Shown: one piece after another, positions 45,748 through 55,312 of the stretch
How positions within the stretch are numbered: position 1 is the stretch's first letter
How the letters are laid out: each line of letters starts with the position of its first letter
NCBI GenBank assembly: GCA_009823505.1
Contig: VZQC01005710.1
Coordinates: 1,176,486 to 1,240,485, forward strand
Length of the DNA: 64,000 nt
DNA from: Rhizomys pruinosus
Taxonomy: Eukaryota > Chordata > Mammalia > Rodentia > Spalacidae
Direction: 5' to 3'
Notes under the pieces: generated by a model
Told to the model about the DNA's origin: nothing
Seen by the model: only the letters and a program-made list of their open reading frames with translations
The model's database searches: none
Made by a program: the position numbers and the translations under genes

Positions 45748-46122
45748 TGTTCTAGTTAGCTTTTCTGTTGCCATGAGAAAACACTGACCAAAACCAACTT
45801 GGGGAGGAAAGGGTTTATATAGCTTAGAGCTCATCATTAAGGGAAGCCAAGGCAGAAATTCACAGCAGGAACCTGGAAGCAGGAACTGAAGCAGAGACTA
45901 TGAAGGAGCATTGCTTACCAGCTTGCTCCCCTGGCCTGTGCTCACACTACTTTCTTACACAGCTCAGGACCGCTCACTCACAATGGGATGGGCCCTCTCA
46001 TACCAATTAGCAATTAAGAAAATGCCTCACAGACATAGCCGCAGGCCAGTCCATTAGAGGAAATGCCTCCATTGAGATTGCCCCTCCCCAGGTGTATCAG
46101 GTTAACAACTGAAAGCTAACCT
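45748..46122 (-). mobile_element. ERVL-type LTR (MT2-like), antisense
   Basis: TGTTCTAGTTAGCTTTTCTG, CTTGGGGAGGAAAGGGTTTA, GGAACCTGGAAGCAGGAACT, GGATGGGCCCTCTCATACCA and GTATCAGGTTAACAACTGAA are in the expected antisense order. The right end is slightly eroded. Confidence 0.78.
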
Positions 46123-46849
46123 GATTTCCAAGCAGAAGGCAAGACCTGTGGACATGGAGGGCCCCAAGTGAGTGGGTCACGTGTAGAAGTCTCTACCTGT
46201 TCCATCAGCACCCTGATGGCGACACTCCTGTAGGTGAGGGGAAGAAGGCACTGGGAGGCTAAGCAGGTTGCCCAGGGTCACACTACAGAGGCAGCTGGAA
46301 CAGCATATGGTCCAGATCAGGGGAAGATGCTGGGGGTTCCTCTGTGTCCCTGAAGGGCTCACTGCCCTGGGTCAGAGCCCGGCCTGTGAGCTCCCAACAG
46401 TAGGAAAGCCGAAGCGGGCAACAATGTGTAATGAAAATTTAGGAATGGGTTTATAGCAAAAAATAAAATAAAAATAAAAATAAACACCTTCCATTGACGT
46501 CATGCCCTCTGAGAGTGGGTGTATGCTTCCAATGGCTTCCTTCTGCCACAGAGCCCCTTAGCCCCCTCGGACTCAGAAGCAAAGCTGGAGAGCCTGCATA
46601 GAAACAAGCAACTTGGAGCATGTGTCCCACATGGTGAAGTGGGAGGGTCAGCTTGCCCAGAGTGACTTGTTTCTGTGCAGGTTCCAAAGGCATTTAGCCT
46701 AAAGCAATGGACCAGGCTGCCCCTCCAGGACACCATCCGCGTCTGTGTACATCCTGTGTTCCCATGGTTTCTCCGAGCCCTAACCTTTCACCCAGAGATT
46801 TGAAGTTTTTTGTAGCCATGTTAAATAAAAATGTAAGCAGATGAGAGCC
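46123..46849. other. Unique sequence, nothing recognised
   Basis: No feature is recognised. Confidence 0.5.
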
Positions 46850-46966
46850 AGGCAGCAGGAGAGGGGTAGAAGCAGGAGAATCCGAATTCAAGGTCCTCCT
46901 CAGCAACAAGGGGGAGTTGAAGCCAGCCTGGGCTAAATGAGATCCTATCTCAAAAAAAAAAAAAAT
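46850..46966 (+). mobile_element. Old B1-related SINE
   Basis: GAGAGCCAGGCAGCAGGAGA, TTCAAGGTCCTCCTCAGCAA and GATCCTATCTCAAAA with an A tail. Confidence 0.55.
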
Positions 46967-46971
46967 CCTGA

Positions 46972-47120
46972 GCCAGGTATGGTAGCACATGCCTGTAATC
47001 CCAGCACTCAGGAGGCAGAGACAGGAGGATCTCTGTGAGTTCAAAGCCAGCCTAATCTGCATAGTAAGTTCCAGGCCATCTGGGGCTACAGGGAGACCCT
47101 GTCTCAAAAATACAAAAAAA
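46972..47120 (+). mobile_element. B1 SINE
   Basis: AGCCAGGTATGGTAGCACAT through CAGGGAGACCCTGTCTCAAA, directly after the older B1-like copy. Confidence 0.9.
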
Positions 47121-47127
47121 ATTATTT

Positions 47128-47325
47128 TTCAGTGGTTAACAGCACTGGCTGCTCTTACAGAGAATCAGGGTTGATTCCCCAGCACCCACATAGCGGCCAA
47201 CAACCATTCATAGCTACAGTTCCGTGAATTCAAATGCCCTCTTCTGACCTTTGGGAGTATTACACACATAGATGCACTTACATATATGCAGACAAACCAC
47301 TCATATATGTAAAAATGAATAAAAA
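47128..47325 (+). mobile_element. B2 SINE, 5'-truncated and diverged
   Basis: Starts inside the tRNA-like part (CAGTGGTTAACAGCACTGGC), retains CCCCAGCACCCACATAGCGG, and ends in GTAAAAATGAATAAAA. Confidence 0.82.
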
Positions 47326-47483
47326 AATTCCCAAATATCCCAAATCTATCATTTCAACATGTCGTTGATATAAAACCTTTATCCTTTGCAGTACTAAGGA
47401 CTGAAAAAATCTGAGGCCTTGCATGTGTTGGTGCTCCGTTACTTAGCTGTAACCCCAGTCCTATTTATGTTCATTTTTATTTT

Positions 47484-47712
47484 ATTTATTTAGTTAGTTA
47501 TGTGTATGAGTGTACTGTCTGCATGTAGGTTTGTGCACCCGTGTCGTGCAATGCAACAGAGGTCAGAAGAGGGTGTCGGATTCCCCTGGAACTGGAGTTC
47601 TGCTGGAATTGGAGTTACAGACGGTTCTCAGCCATGTGGGTGCTGGGAATCGAACCTGGGTCCTCTGCAAGAGTGGTCGGCGCTCTTAACCGCTAGGCCA
47701 TCTCTCCAGCCC
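47484..47712 (-). mobile_element. B2 SINE with internal short duplication, antisense
   Basis: CTGGAACTGGAGTTCTGCTG is followed by GAATTGGAGTTACAGACGG, so the core is duplicated as in two other copies. The flanks TCATTTTTATTTT at 47,471-47,483 and 47,713-47,725 are identical. Confidence 0.93.
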
Positions 47713-47729
47713 TCATTTTTATTTTTTAA

Positions 47730-47901
47730 CATTTATTTTGCTGGAGAGGAGGAGCAGGAAGGGTGCTTGTGTGCCACGGAAAGTGTATAGAGGTCAGAGG
47801 ACAACAGTCAAGAGTTGGTCCTCTCCTTCCACCTTGTGTGTCCTGGGCTTCAGACATAGGTTGTCAGATGTGGTGACAAACACCGGGCCATCTCACCAGC
47901 C
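47730..47901 (-). mobile_element. B3 SINE, antisense, diverged
   Basis: GTATAGAGGTCAGAGGACAA, GTTGGTCCTCTCCTTCCACC and GGGCCATCTCACCAGCC match reversed B3. Confidence 0.72.
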
Positions 47902-48857
47902 TTCACTTTCTATTTACATGTCGGCGTTTCACTAAGTCATTTAGACTGCCCTGGAGTTTGTGCTCCTCCTGCCTCTGCCTCCCTGGTAGCTGGAACTCAC
48001 CCTGAATCCTTACTGCAAAGACTCAGTGGGATCAGCCCTGTCAGATACTAAGGGGTCCCCTAAGATACCATGAATAAGCCAGCCGTACCCACACAGGCCA
48101 GAGGAGTGACCTGGGAGGTATCTCAGGAGTAAACATGGCGCCCCCAAGCTCAGCCACAGCCTGCTCAAAGGGCTTGTCTAGTCCCCTGGCTGACACAGAG
48201 GCAGGGCAGAGCCAGGTAAGGATGGAGGAACTCACCGCCAGGATCCGAGGGCCGGAGAAAGCCTGCTGGTGCTGAAGGAGTGGATTCCAAGGCTTCCCCT
48301 TCTCATGCTCTTGACCTCTTCCACCCCACCCCAGACAGTGCTGAGGCTGGGCAGTGAGAACCAAGGCTGGGGAGTGTCCAGCTGAGAAGGAAGAAGTAGA
48401 ACAGAAGTGCATAAGCGAAAGTGACTGACAGTTGGCTCCGGGCTGGACACCGGGCTGGGCTCCGGGCTGGCTCCGCGGCCACACAGAGAGGAAGCATGCT
48501 TCTGCTGAGGTTTCCCTCTGGCTTATCTCACAGCCCTTGCCTGGTGGGACAGGAGATCCACTGGGGGCAGATTTCCCAAACTCAGGACGATAGATGAGAG
48601 AGCGCCAACGCCATCGGCCTCTGCTTCTGCCGGCCCTGAGCCCCTCTCACAGGGCCTCAGAAAGGGAAGGGCCTCTGACAGACCACTGTACAAGGTGGCC
48701 GCCTGTACTAGCCAGGACTAGAGAGAGCTATGCCGTTTGACGTGGTGGTTGAGAGCTCCCCTATCGGTGGCTGCCGAAGCGAGCCTCCAGGGTCGGACAC
48801 AGCTGGGATTTCGATGGCTTGGTGGGAAAGAAATAGAAATATAGAGTTATATGTGCT
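47902..48857. other. GC-richer unique sequence, no convincing gene
   Basis: At about 48,436-48,480 GGGCTGG-type units repeat briefly with several CpG. A 147-codon minus frame (48,041-48,484) crosses it but has no domain. Confidence 0.45.
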
Positions 48858-48925
48858 GACTCCAGCACTTGGGATGCTGAGGCAGGTGGATTGCTGTGAG
48901 TTCCAGGCCAGCCTTGGAGGGGGGT
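48858..48925 (+). mobile_element. B1 SINE fragment
   Basis: TGACTCCAGCACTTGGGATG to GTGAGTTCCAGGCCAGCC, then a G-rich tract. Confidence 0.6.
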
Positions 48926-49221
48926 GGGGGTGGGGGGTGTAGAGTGAGGCCCTCTATCAAAGAAACAAAACAAAAACAGTGTAAATATAGTTCTGATTGC
49001 TTAATTATAGGGATACAGCCTGAGAAATGTGTGGGAAGCTAGTTGATTTATTGCACAAACACCATACGGTGAGCGCAGTTATACAGACTAAGAAGACCAA
49101 AGCGCCACCAGACATTACAATATTGTGGGACCTCTGCACATATGTGGTCTGTTGTTGACTAAAACATAGTTTGCAGTAAAGACTATATTAATATTTTTAT
49201 ATTAATAACTTCTTTTTCAAC

Positions 49222-49431
49222 ATTTTAGTTTTTATGTGTATGAGTATATTCCCTGCATGTGTGTAAGCTCACCTGTGTCACACAATGGCCATGGAGGTCA
49301 GAAGAGGGTGTCATATCCCCTGGAACTGAAGTTGCAGGTGGTTGTTAGCTGTCATGTGGGTGCTGGGAATCGAACCCAGGTCCTCTGCTAGAACAGCAAG
49401 TGTTCTTTACCATTGAGCCACCTCTCAAACC
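49222..49431 (-). mobile_element. B2 SINE, antisense
   Basis: GGAGGTCAGAAGAGGGTGTC, GGGTGCTGGGAATCGAACCC and a final GAGCCACCTCTCAAACC. AATAACTT occurs on both sides. Confidence 0.88.
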
Positions 49432-49624
49432 TCAATAACTTTTCAAACTGAGACTAGTTCTGATGATTTGGGCACATATATATATGGATATATATACATA
49501 TATATAGCTGTACATATTATCTATATACTGATAATGTATAATATAACAATAGATATCTATTTTACATTATAGTACATAATAAAGTAACTATCAATATGCA
49601 TCCCACTTGGTTTCCCTTTCTGAT

Positions 49625-49902
49625 TAATTATTTTCAGTCTATGTGTATGAGTGTTTTGCATCCATGTATCTAGTGCACCTCTGTCCTGCAATAACCTTGG
49701 ACAAGAAGAGGGCATCACACCCCTTGGAACTGGAGTTAGTTGCCATGTGGAGTTAGTGCACCTCTGTCCTGCAATAACCTTGGACAAGAAGAGGGCATCA
49801 CACCCCTTGGAACTGGAGTTAGCTGCCATGTGGGTGCTAGGAACTGCAGGTCCTCTGCAAGAGCAGCCAGTGCTCTTAACCGCTGAACCATCTCTCCAGC
49901 CT
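49625..49902 (-). mobile_element. B2 SINE with an 83-bp internal tandem duplication, antisense
   Basis: The element reads as a reversed B2, but the segment beginning TAGTGCACCTCTGTCCTGCA occurs at 49,671 and again at 49,754. The two copies are almost identical. Confidence 0.88.
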
Positions 49903-50035
49903 AGCAGGTATAGATGCCCTTTGGGGCATGGTGTGCATGTGTGTACACATTTCTGTGTGCACATGCATGTGCATGCACATGTGGAGGACGGACTCAACAC
50001 CGGGTCCCTATCTCAGTCACTCCCCACCTTCATTT

Positions 50036-50260
50036 TTGAGGAAGGGTCTCTCACTGAACCTAGCCTCACTTATTAGTCTAAACTGTTGGCTGTCAAGCCC
50101 TGGAGATCTTCCCATCTCCTCCCTCCAGCACAGGGGTTCCAGACACATACCACTATGAATAGCTTTTATACTATTCTGGGGAATTCTGGGGAATCAAACT
50201 CAGTCCTTTGAGCCTCTTGAAAGACTAGCACTTTACTGACTGAATCACCTGCCCAGCCTG
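50036..50260 (-). mobile_element. B4 SINE, antisense, diverged
   Basis: GAGGAAGGGTCTCTCACTGA, CTTCCCATCTCCTCCCTCCA, CTGGGGAATCAAACTCAGTC and a final TGAATCACCTGCCCAGCC follow a reversed B4. Confidence 0.65.
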
Positions 50261-50728
50261 GCACAGACATCTTTGTACACAGTTAAGGAGGACTTCCTGA
50301 ACAGGCCTGTTCAACCCTGAGTGAAACCAAGAGTTTGTATTCTTCCATGAACGTCTCACAAACCAGGGCTCCACAGAATATACTCTGAGAAATACGTAGC
50401 TAGCTCTGTACAGGAAGCCCTGCCACTTAATAGTGACCATCCTGGCACTGAATTGGTGAGGTTCTATGGGAAAGGAAGCAGGGAGGCCAGGGGGTTCCCC
50501 GCTGTGTCAGGAATGCCCAAGGTCAGAATTAGCACCCAGGACAGCATTTATGGGAATGGGATATAGGCTCCATCCCTGTCACCACCTAAGCCATCTCAGT
50601 ACCTTAACTAAAGCCTACTTTTCACAGGCAAGGAAATTAACTCAGCAGAGAGCAAGCCGAAGAAACATTAAACACTGTCTGCTGAAAACATCCATTTATA
50701 TCGTTAACAGGCCTAAAAGATGACTATT
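50261..50728. other. Unique sequence, nothing recognised
   Basis: No feature is recognised. Confidence 0.5.
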
Positions 50729-50740
50729 TCTTCTACTTTA

Positions 50741-50967
50741 TTGTTTTATTTTTTTATTTATTTTTGTATGTGTATGAATGTACTGTCTGCATGCAGGTTT
50801 GTGCACCCGTGTTGTGCAATGCTGCGGAGGTCAGAAGAGGGTGTTGGATTCCCCTGGAACTGGAGTTAAAGAAGATTCTCAGCCACCATGTGGGTGCTGG
50901 GGATCAAACCCAGGTCCTCTGCAAAAGCAGTCGGCACTCTTAACCACTAGGCCATCTCTCCAGCCCC
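50741..50967 (-). mobile_element. B2 SINE, antisense, perfect 12-bp target duplication
   Basis: The flanks TCTTCTACTTTA at 50,729-50,740 and 50,968-50,979 are identical. The body is close to the local consensus. Confidence 0.94.
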
Positions 50968-50979
50968 TCTTCTACTTTA

Positions 50980-52394
50980 CTAAACCACTATTTGCCTTCG
51001 GAAGCTAATGGCTGCTCTTGTGGGGGGTAAACCATGTGCCATTTAAATGGTTTATAAAGACCTTAGAAAGGTTTATACAGGCCTCTCTGTCAAATTGTCA
51101 GTCAGCAATACCCGCCCCTTGTGGTTAAGTTCAGATAGAATTCAGTTAGAAGAAGGGACTTTAGAGGAATTAAGTACCAGCTATTCCCCCTGATGTGGGG
51201 CCAGGAGCCACCTTGGTCACCCTGGAAAGATTTCTTCATCCTATGAAGAGCTGCTTGAGACACTCCGAGGCCATGGAGATAACCTCAGTAACCAGCCATG
51301 GCCCTGGAGAAGGCAGCTAACTGAAGCTAGAAGGGAAAGATGTTGAGCCCCCTTTCTCAGTGACACATTGCAACAGTCTCTAGTCATAGCATCTCCAGGG
51401 TGCTCCTCTTTCAGGAGTCTGAGCACACACACATGGGGAAACAGCCAGACTGGCTTCTTTTCTGTTGCTGTGATGGGTCCCCTCGGTCCAGTCCTGCGAG
51501 GCAAATCTTCTCTGCAGAAACAGATGGGAGAAGAAGCTCTGCAGCCATGCTGGTGCCTGACAGAACTGCAATGCCCAGTCGTGTTTCTAGGGCATTCTAG
51601 ACGCATGTAGAATCTAGCACAGTTCCAGACAGAGTCCTGTTGTGACTCTCCTTGTCCGTCTTTGGGGCATGAAGGACAAGTGTCTCCATGGCCTATCCAT
51701 GGAAGCTTCCAGAGAGACAAAAGGAGGTGGGAAAGAAGAAGGGAGGGAGAGGAAGGAGGGGGAATCTCAGTGTGTCACCTAAAAGAGGTACTCAGCACCT
51801 TCCCTTCTAACTTCAGCCCGACTGCCCTTCCCCAGAGCCATAGCTGGGGGAGGGAGGGAGAGGGAGGGAAGGAAAAAGGGGAAGGGAGGGAGGGAGAAGG
51901 AGGGAAGGAGGAAAGGAGGGAGGGAGGGGAGTGTTTAAATAAATGTCCCTGCTTGAAGGCCCTGGCTTTCGAGCTGCACGCACACACTTTTCCTTGGTGA
52001 ACATCTACAGCACTGTTCTGGAAATGTGCCTGCTCTGGCCCATCCTGATGAACAGTGACTCCTCTGGTCTGTTGCTCTCATTTGCTCTGGATCTAAGGTA
52101 AACTGCTGTGCCCTAGAGGCCTGCTAAGGACCCCTTCAGGCCTTGGCAGATCTCTAGCAGAAGCCAGCTGGGGGTGGGGGGGCATCTGGAAGGGAAGAGC
52201 TACCTTGAACCCCAGAGTGGGCCCCAGGCACTGTGAAGTATACAAGTCAGGGACCCACGAGCCCCACAGAGGCGTCCAGGCTGCAGTGGACAGGTCTGGA
52301 GACAGCAGTGCTGGAGGTCACCACCAGTCTGTACCAGACCTGAGAGCCCTTTTGAACTAATACATTTCCGTCTGGTTTTTCACACCCCCTAAAC

Positions 52395-52397
<3 letters not shown>
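50980..52397. other. Unique sequence with a G-rich purine tract
   Basis: GGGA/GGAA-rich sequence at about 51,840-51,935 could form G-quadruplexes. Frames of up to 159 codons (minus, 51,241-51,720) show no domain. Confidence 0.5.

Positions 52398-52442
<45 letters not shown>
52398..52442. repeat. (TC)n microsatellite
   Basis: Pure TC dinucleotides. Confidence 0.95.
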
Positions 52443-52446
<4 letters not shown>

Positions 52447-53352
52447 CTCTCTCCCCAGTTAAAGTACCCCATTTTCACCTCCCCCCTCGGTAACACCTGT
52501 CTCCTGCCGTCCCTCTCTCTCAAGCTCCTTCTCATGGAACACCATGGCTCCTTTCCATTTTCCTGCGGCTACACCAGGATATATACTCACATCTAAGGAT
52601 TTGGCTCCAAGACCCGCAAATGAACAAGAACATCCATCTCCTGCTTTTCTGTGTCTGTTACTTCACTTAGTATAACAGTTTCTGCTTCCACCCATTTACC
52701 TGCAAATTTCATGACTTCGTCTTTCTTTACTACTGAATAGCACTCCATTGTGTAAATGCACCACATTTTCATTATCCATTTGTCAGTTGAGGGACATTAA
52801 GTAATGCTTCCATTACTTAGCTATTGTGACAAGAACAGCAACAAACATGGCTGTGCAAGAATCTCTGTAGTAACATGTTAAGTCCTTTGGGTATATGCCA
52901 AGGAATCATATTTTTAATTGTTTTTAGTTTTTGAATTCTCCACCCTGGTTCCCACAGGGGTTGTACCAGTTTGCAATCCCACCATCAGTGAATGAGGGTT
53001 CCTCTATCCCCACATCTTCAACAGCATTTGGTGTAATTTAAGAGAATATCTTGCTCTTAGCCATTCTGATTTGAATTTCCCTAATTACCAAGGATGCTAA
53101 ACACTTTTTAAGGTGTTTCTTAGCCATTTTTATTTCTTATTTTGGGAGCCCTCTGTCCAAATCCATAGCCCATTTTTAATCAAGTCATTTTTTTTTTGAT
53201 TCTCTGTTTTTTGAATTCTTTGTATATTGTGAATAGTAATCATCTCTCAGATTTATGGCTGGTGAAGATTTTCTCCCAGTCTGTGGGCTTTTTCTTCACT
53301 TGATTGTTTCCTTTGCTGTATAGAAGCTTTTTTGTTTAATAAAGTCCTATTT

Positions 53353-53527
53353 GGCCAGGCGTGGTGGCACATGTCTTTAATCCCAGCGCTTGGGAGGCAG
53401 AAGCAGGAGGATCTCTGTGAGTTCAAGGCAAGCCTGGTCTACATAGTGAGTTCCAAGACAGCTGGGACTACAGAGAGACTCTGTCTCAAAAAGACAAAAA
53501 AAATAAAAAACTAAAAAATTAAACAAG
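53353..53527 (+). mobile_element. B1 SINE inserted in the antisense L1
   Basis: GCCAGGCGTGGTGGCACATG to GTCTCAAAAAGACAAAAA. TAAAGTCCTATTT before and TAAAGCCCTATCT after mark the target, which is L1 sequence. Confidence 0.93.
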
Positions 53528-53722
53528 TAAAGCCCTATCTGTCAGTTGTTGAATTCCTGAGCAACAGAGGTCCAACTTAAGAAATCCTTTCACGATCCTT
53601 TTTTTGTTCATAAGTGTGATGATTGGTGCTCACGCTTTTGCTTGGTATGTGCCGCCCTCAAACCTTCTTACACATTGGCACATTACCCTTCTTTCCTGCA
53701 GCTATATCTTAAAGAGTACTGC

Positions 53723-53895
53723 AACCGGGCGTGGTGGCGCACGCCTTTAATCCTAGCACTTGGGAGGCAGAGGCAGGCGGATCTTTGTGAGTTCAAGGCC
53801 AGCCTGGTCTACAGAGTGAGTTCCAGGACAGCTGGGACTACAGGGAGACCCTGTCTCGAAAATACCAAAAAAAAAAAAAAAAGATTAAAAAAAAA
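53723..53895 (+). mobile_element. B1 SINE inserted in the antisense L1, young
   Basis: AACCGGGCGTGGTGGCGCAC, near-consensus. The flanks AAAGAGTACTGC at 53,711-53,722 and 53,896-53,907 are identical. Confidence 0.95.
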
Positions 53896-54009
53896 AAAGA
53901 GTACTGCTTGTATTTTCTTCTAACATCATCAACATTTCAGGTTTCACATTGAGGTCTTTGACCCATTTGGATCTAATTTCATTCTTCTACACCTAGAGAT
54001 CCAGTTTTC

Positions 54010-54324
54010 TCAGCACCATTTGTTGAAGATGTTGTCTTTTCTATAGTGTGTGTTCTTGGCACCTTTGTCAAAAATCAGGTGGCTGAAGTCTGCATTCATG
54101 TTTGGGTCTTCTGTTTTGTTCCATTGATCTATATGTCTGGTTTTTCGATAGTACCTTGCTGTTTTTATGACTATAGCTCTGTAAAATGGTTTAAGTTCCG
54201 GTATGGCAATCCCTCCAGGATTGCTCTTTTTGCTTAGAACTGCTTTGACTATCTGGGGTTTTTGTGATTCCACCTGAATTTTAGGATGTAGGCTTACTTC
54301 TTTCTGTACAACCCAGAGGCCCAA
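54010..54324 (-). pseudogene. L1 ORF2 C-terminal fragment (degenerate)
   Basis: A 104-residue open stretch on the minus strand contains SNPGGIAIPELKPFYRAIVI, RHIDQWN and LIFDKGAKN, which are diagnostic of the region downstream of the reverse transcriptase in L1 ORF2. It starts and stops within the fragment, with no catalytic domains, so it is dead L1 sequence. Further ORF2 similarity continues at lower coordinates but is broken by stops and B1 insertions. Confidence 0.9.
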
Positions 54325-54340
54325 GTGGAAAAAAGGACAG

Positions 54341-55312
54341 GAAGTTCAGAAAGGAGATGAGAACTGTCCAGGTGAGGGCCAGGTGAGGGCCATCCCTAGC
54401 TGTGGACCTCCTGGCAAGGGGACCTCTGCACTGGGGCCTTCACTGCCCACACAGAGCAAGCCTTGCAAAAGCTCCTCTAGGATTCTTTATAGCATTGCCT
54501 AACATGCATGAGGTCCTGGGTCTGATCCCCGGGACTGAAGGAAAGAAAAGACGGGGGCGGGAGGGGGAGAATGTTTCAATTCAAAACAAGGGGAAGGAGT
54601 GACCAAATGTATAATTTTTTAAACACAGAAACCATGCCGAGCTTCTGGCCTCATTAGAAAGCGATATCTTGACTCGGAGAGGGCACAGGCCGGGCAGGGG
54701 CTCTCAGCCTCCTGCTTGCTCTGACAGCCTGGCAGCTCCACCTGGTCCTCTCAGAAGGGAAGCTTCCTGGAAGCAGCCCAGCCCACAAACTGGGTGACTC
54801 TTGCAGCCCTCTGCTCCCGGATATTCTGACTCTTTCTTGCTCCCCAGTTAGAAGTGATTTCCAACAGCCAGCTGGGCTGCTCAGGGGCTGAGGGCGGGCC
54901 CCCAGCAAATGAGGACTTGGGCCTGGCTTTGTGAATTAAGTGTCCTCAGCACGTGACCCAGGACCTCTGCTTCCTCAGCCTGCAGCCACCTCATCTGAGG
55001 AAGAGGTGTGGAGGTCCAGCCATTGGGGCGGGGGGGGGGGTGAGTGAGCTATCAGAAAAGTGCTGGAAGGGTCCAGTGCTGCCTTTTTAGGCATGGGGTG
55101 GCCTCAAGATGCATCATTAGCATAGGATGATGGGCTTCAGTAAGACCGTCAGCAGTGCAAATGAACACCTTGCCCTGGCCAGGTTTCCGTGGCCATGAGC
55201 CATGCTGGGTCCAGGGTAGGCAGGCAGCCAGAGGGCCAGGTGAGAGCTGTCTTGGGAATCAGTCTCACATGCACGGTGACTTGTTGAGGATCCTCTAAAC
55301 CAAGCTCTTAGC
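54341..55312. other. Unique sequence next to the large array
   Basis: An ID-like 3' half (about 54,492-54,560; GGTCCTGGGTCTGATCCCCG) is present. A G-rich run lies at about 55,026-55,041. No gene is recognised. Confidence 0.5.

Larger units (their letters stand above)
52450..54340 (-). mobile_element. L1 LINE fragment, antisense, interrupted by two B1 copies
   Basis: On the plus strand the text is the reverse of L1 ORF2's 3' half: CACTCCATTGTGTAAATGCA, TTGGGTATATGCCAAGGAAT, CAGCACCATTTGTTGAAGAT and TTCCATTGATCTATATGTCT. The 5' part of L1 is missing. Two B1 elements (53,353-53,527 and 53,723-53,895) inserted later. Confidence 0.85.

Noticed and set aside
48041..48484. CpG-island promoter or 147-codon gene
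   Set aside because: The CpG-bearing stretch is only about 50 bp and the frame has no recognisable domain.
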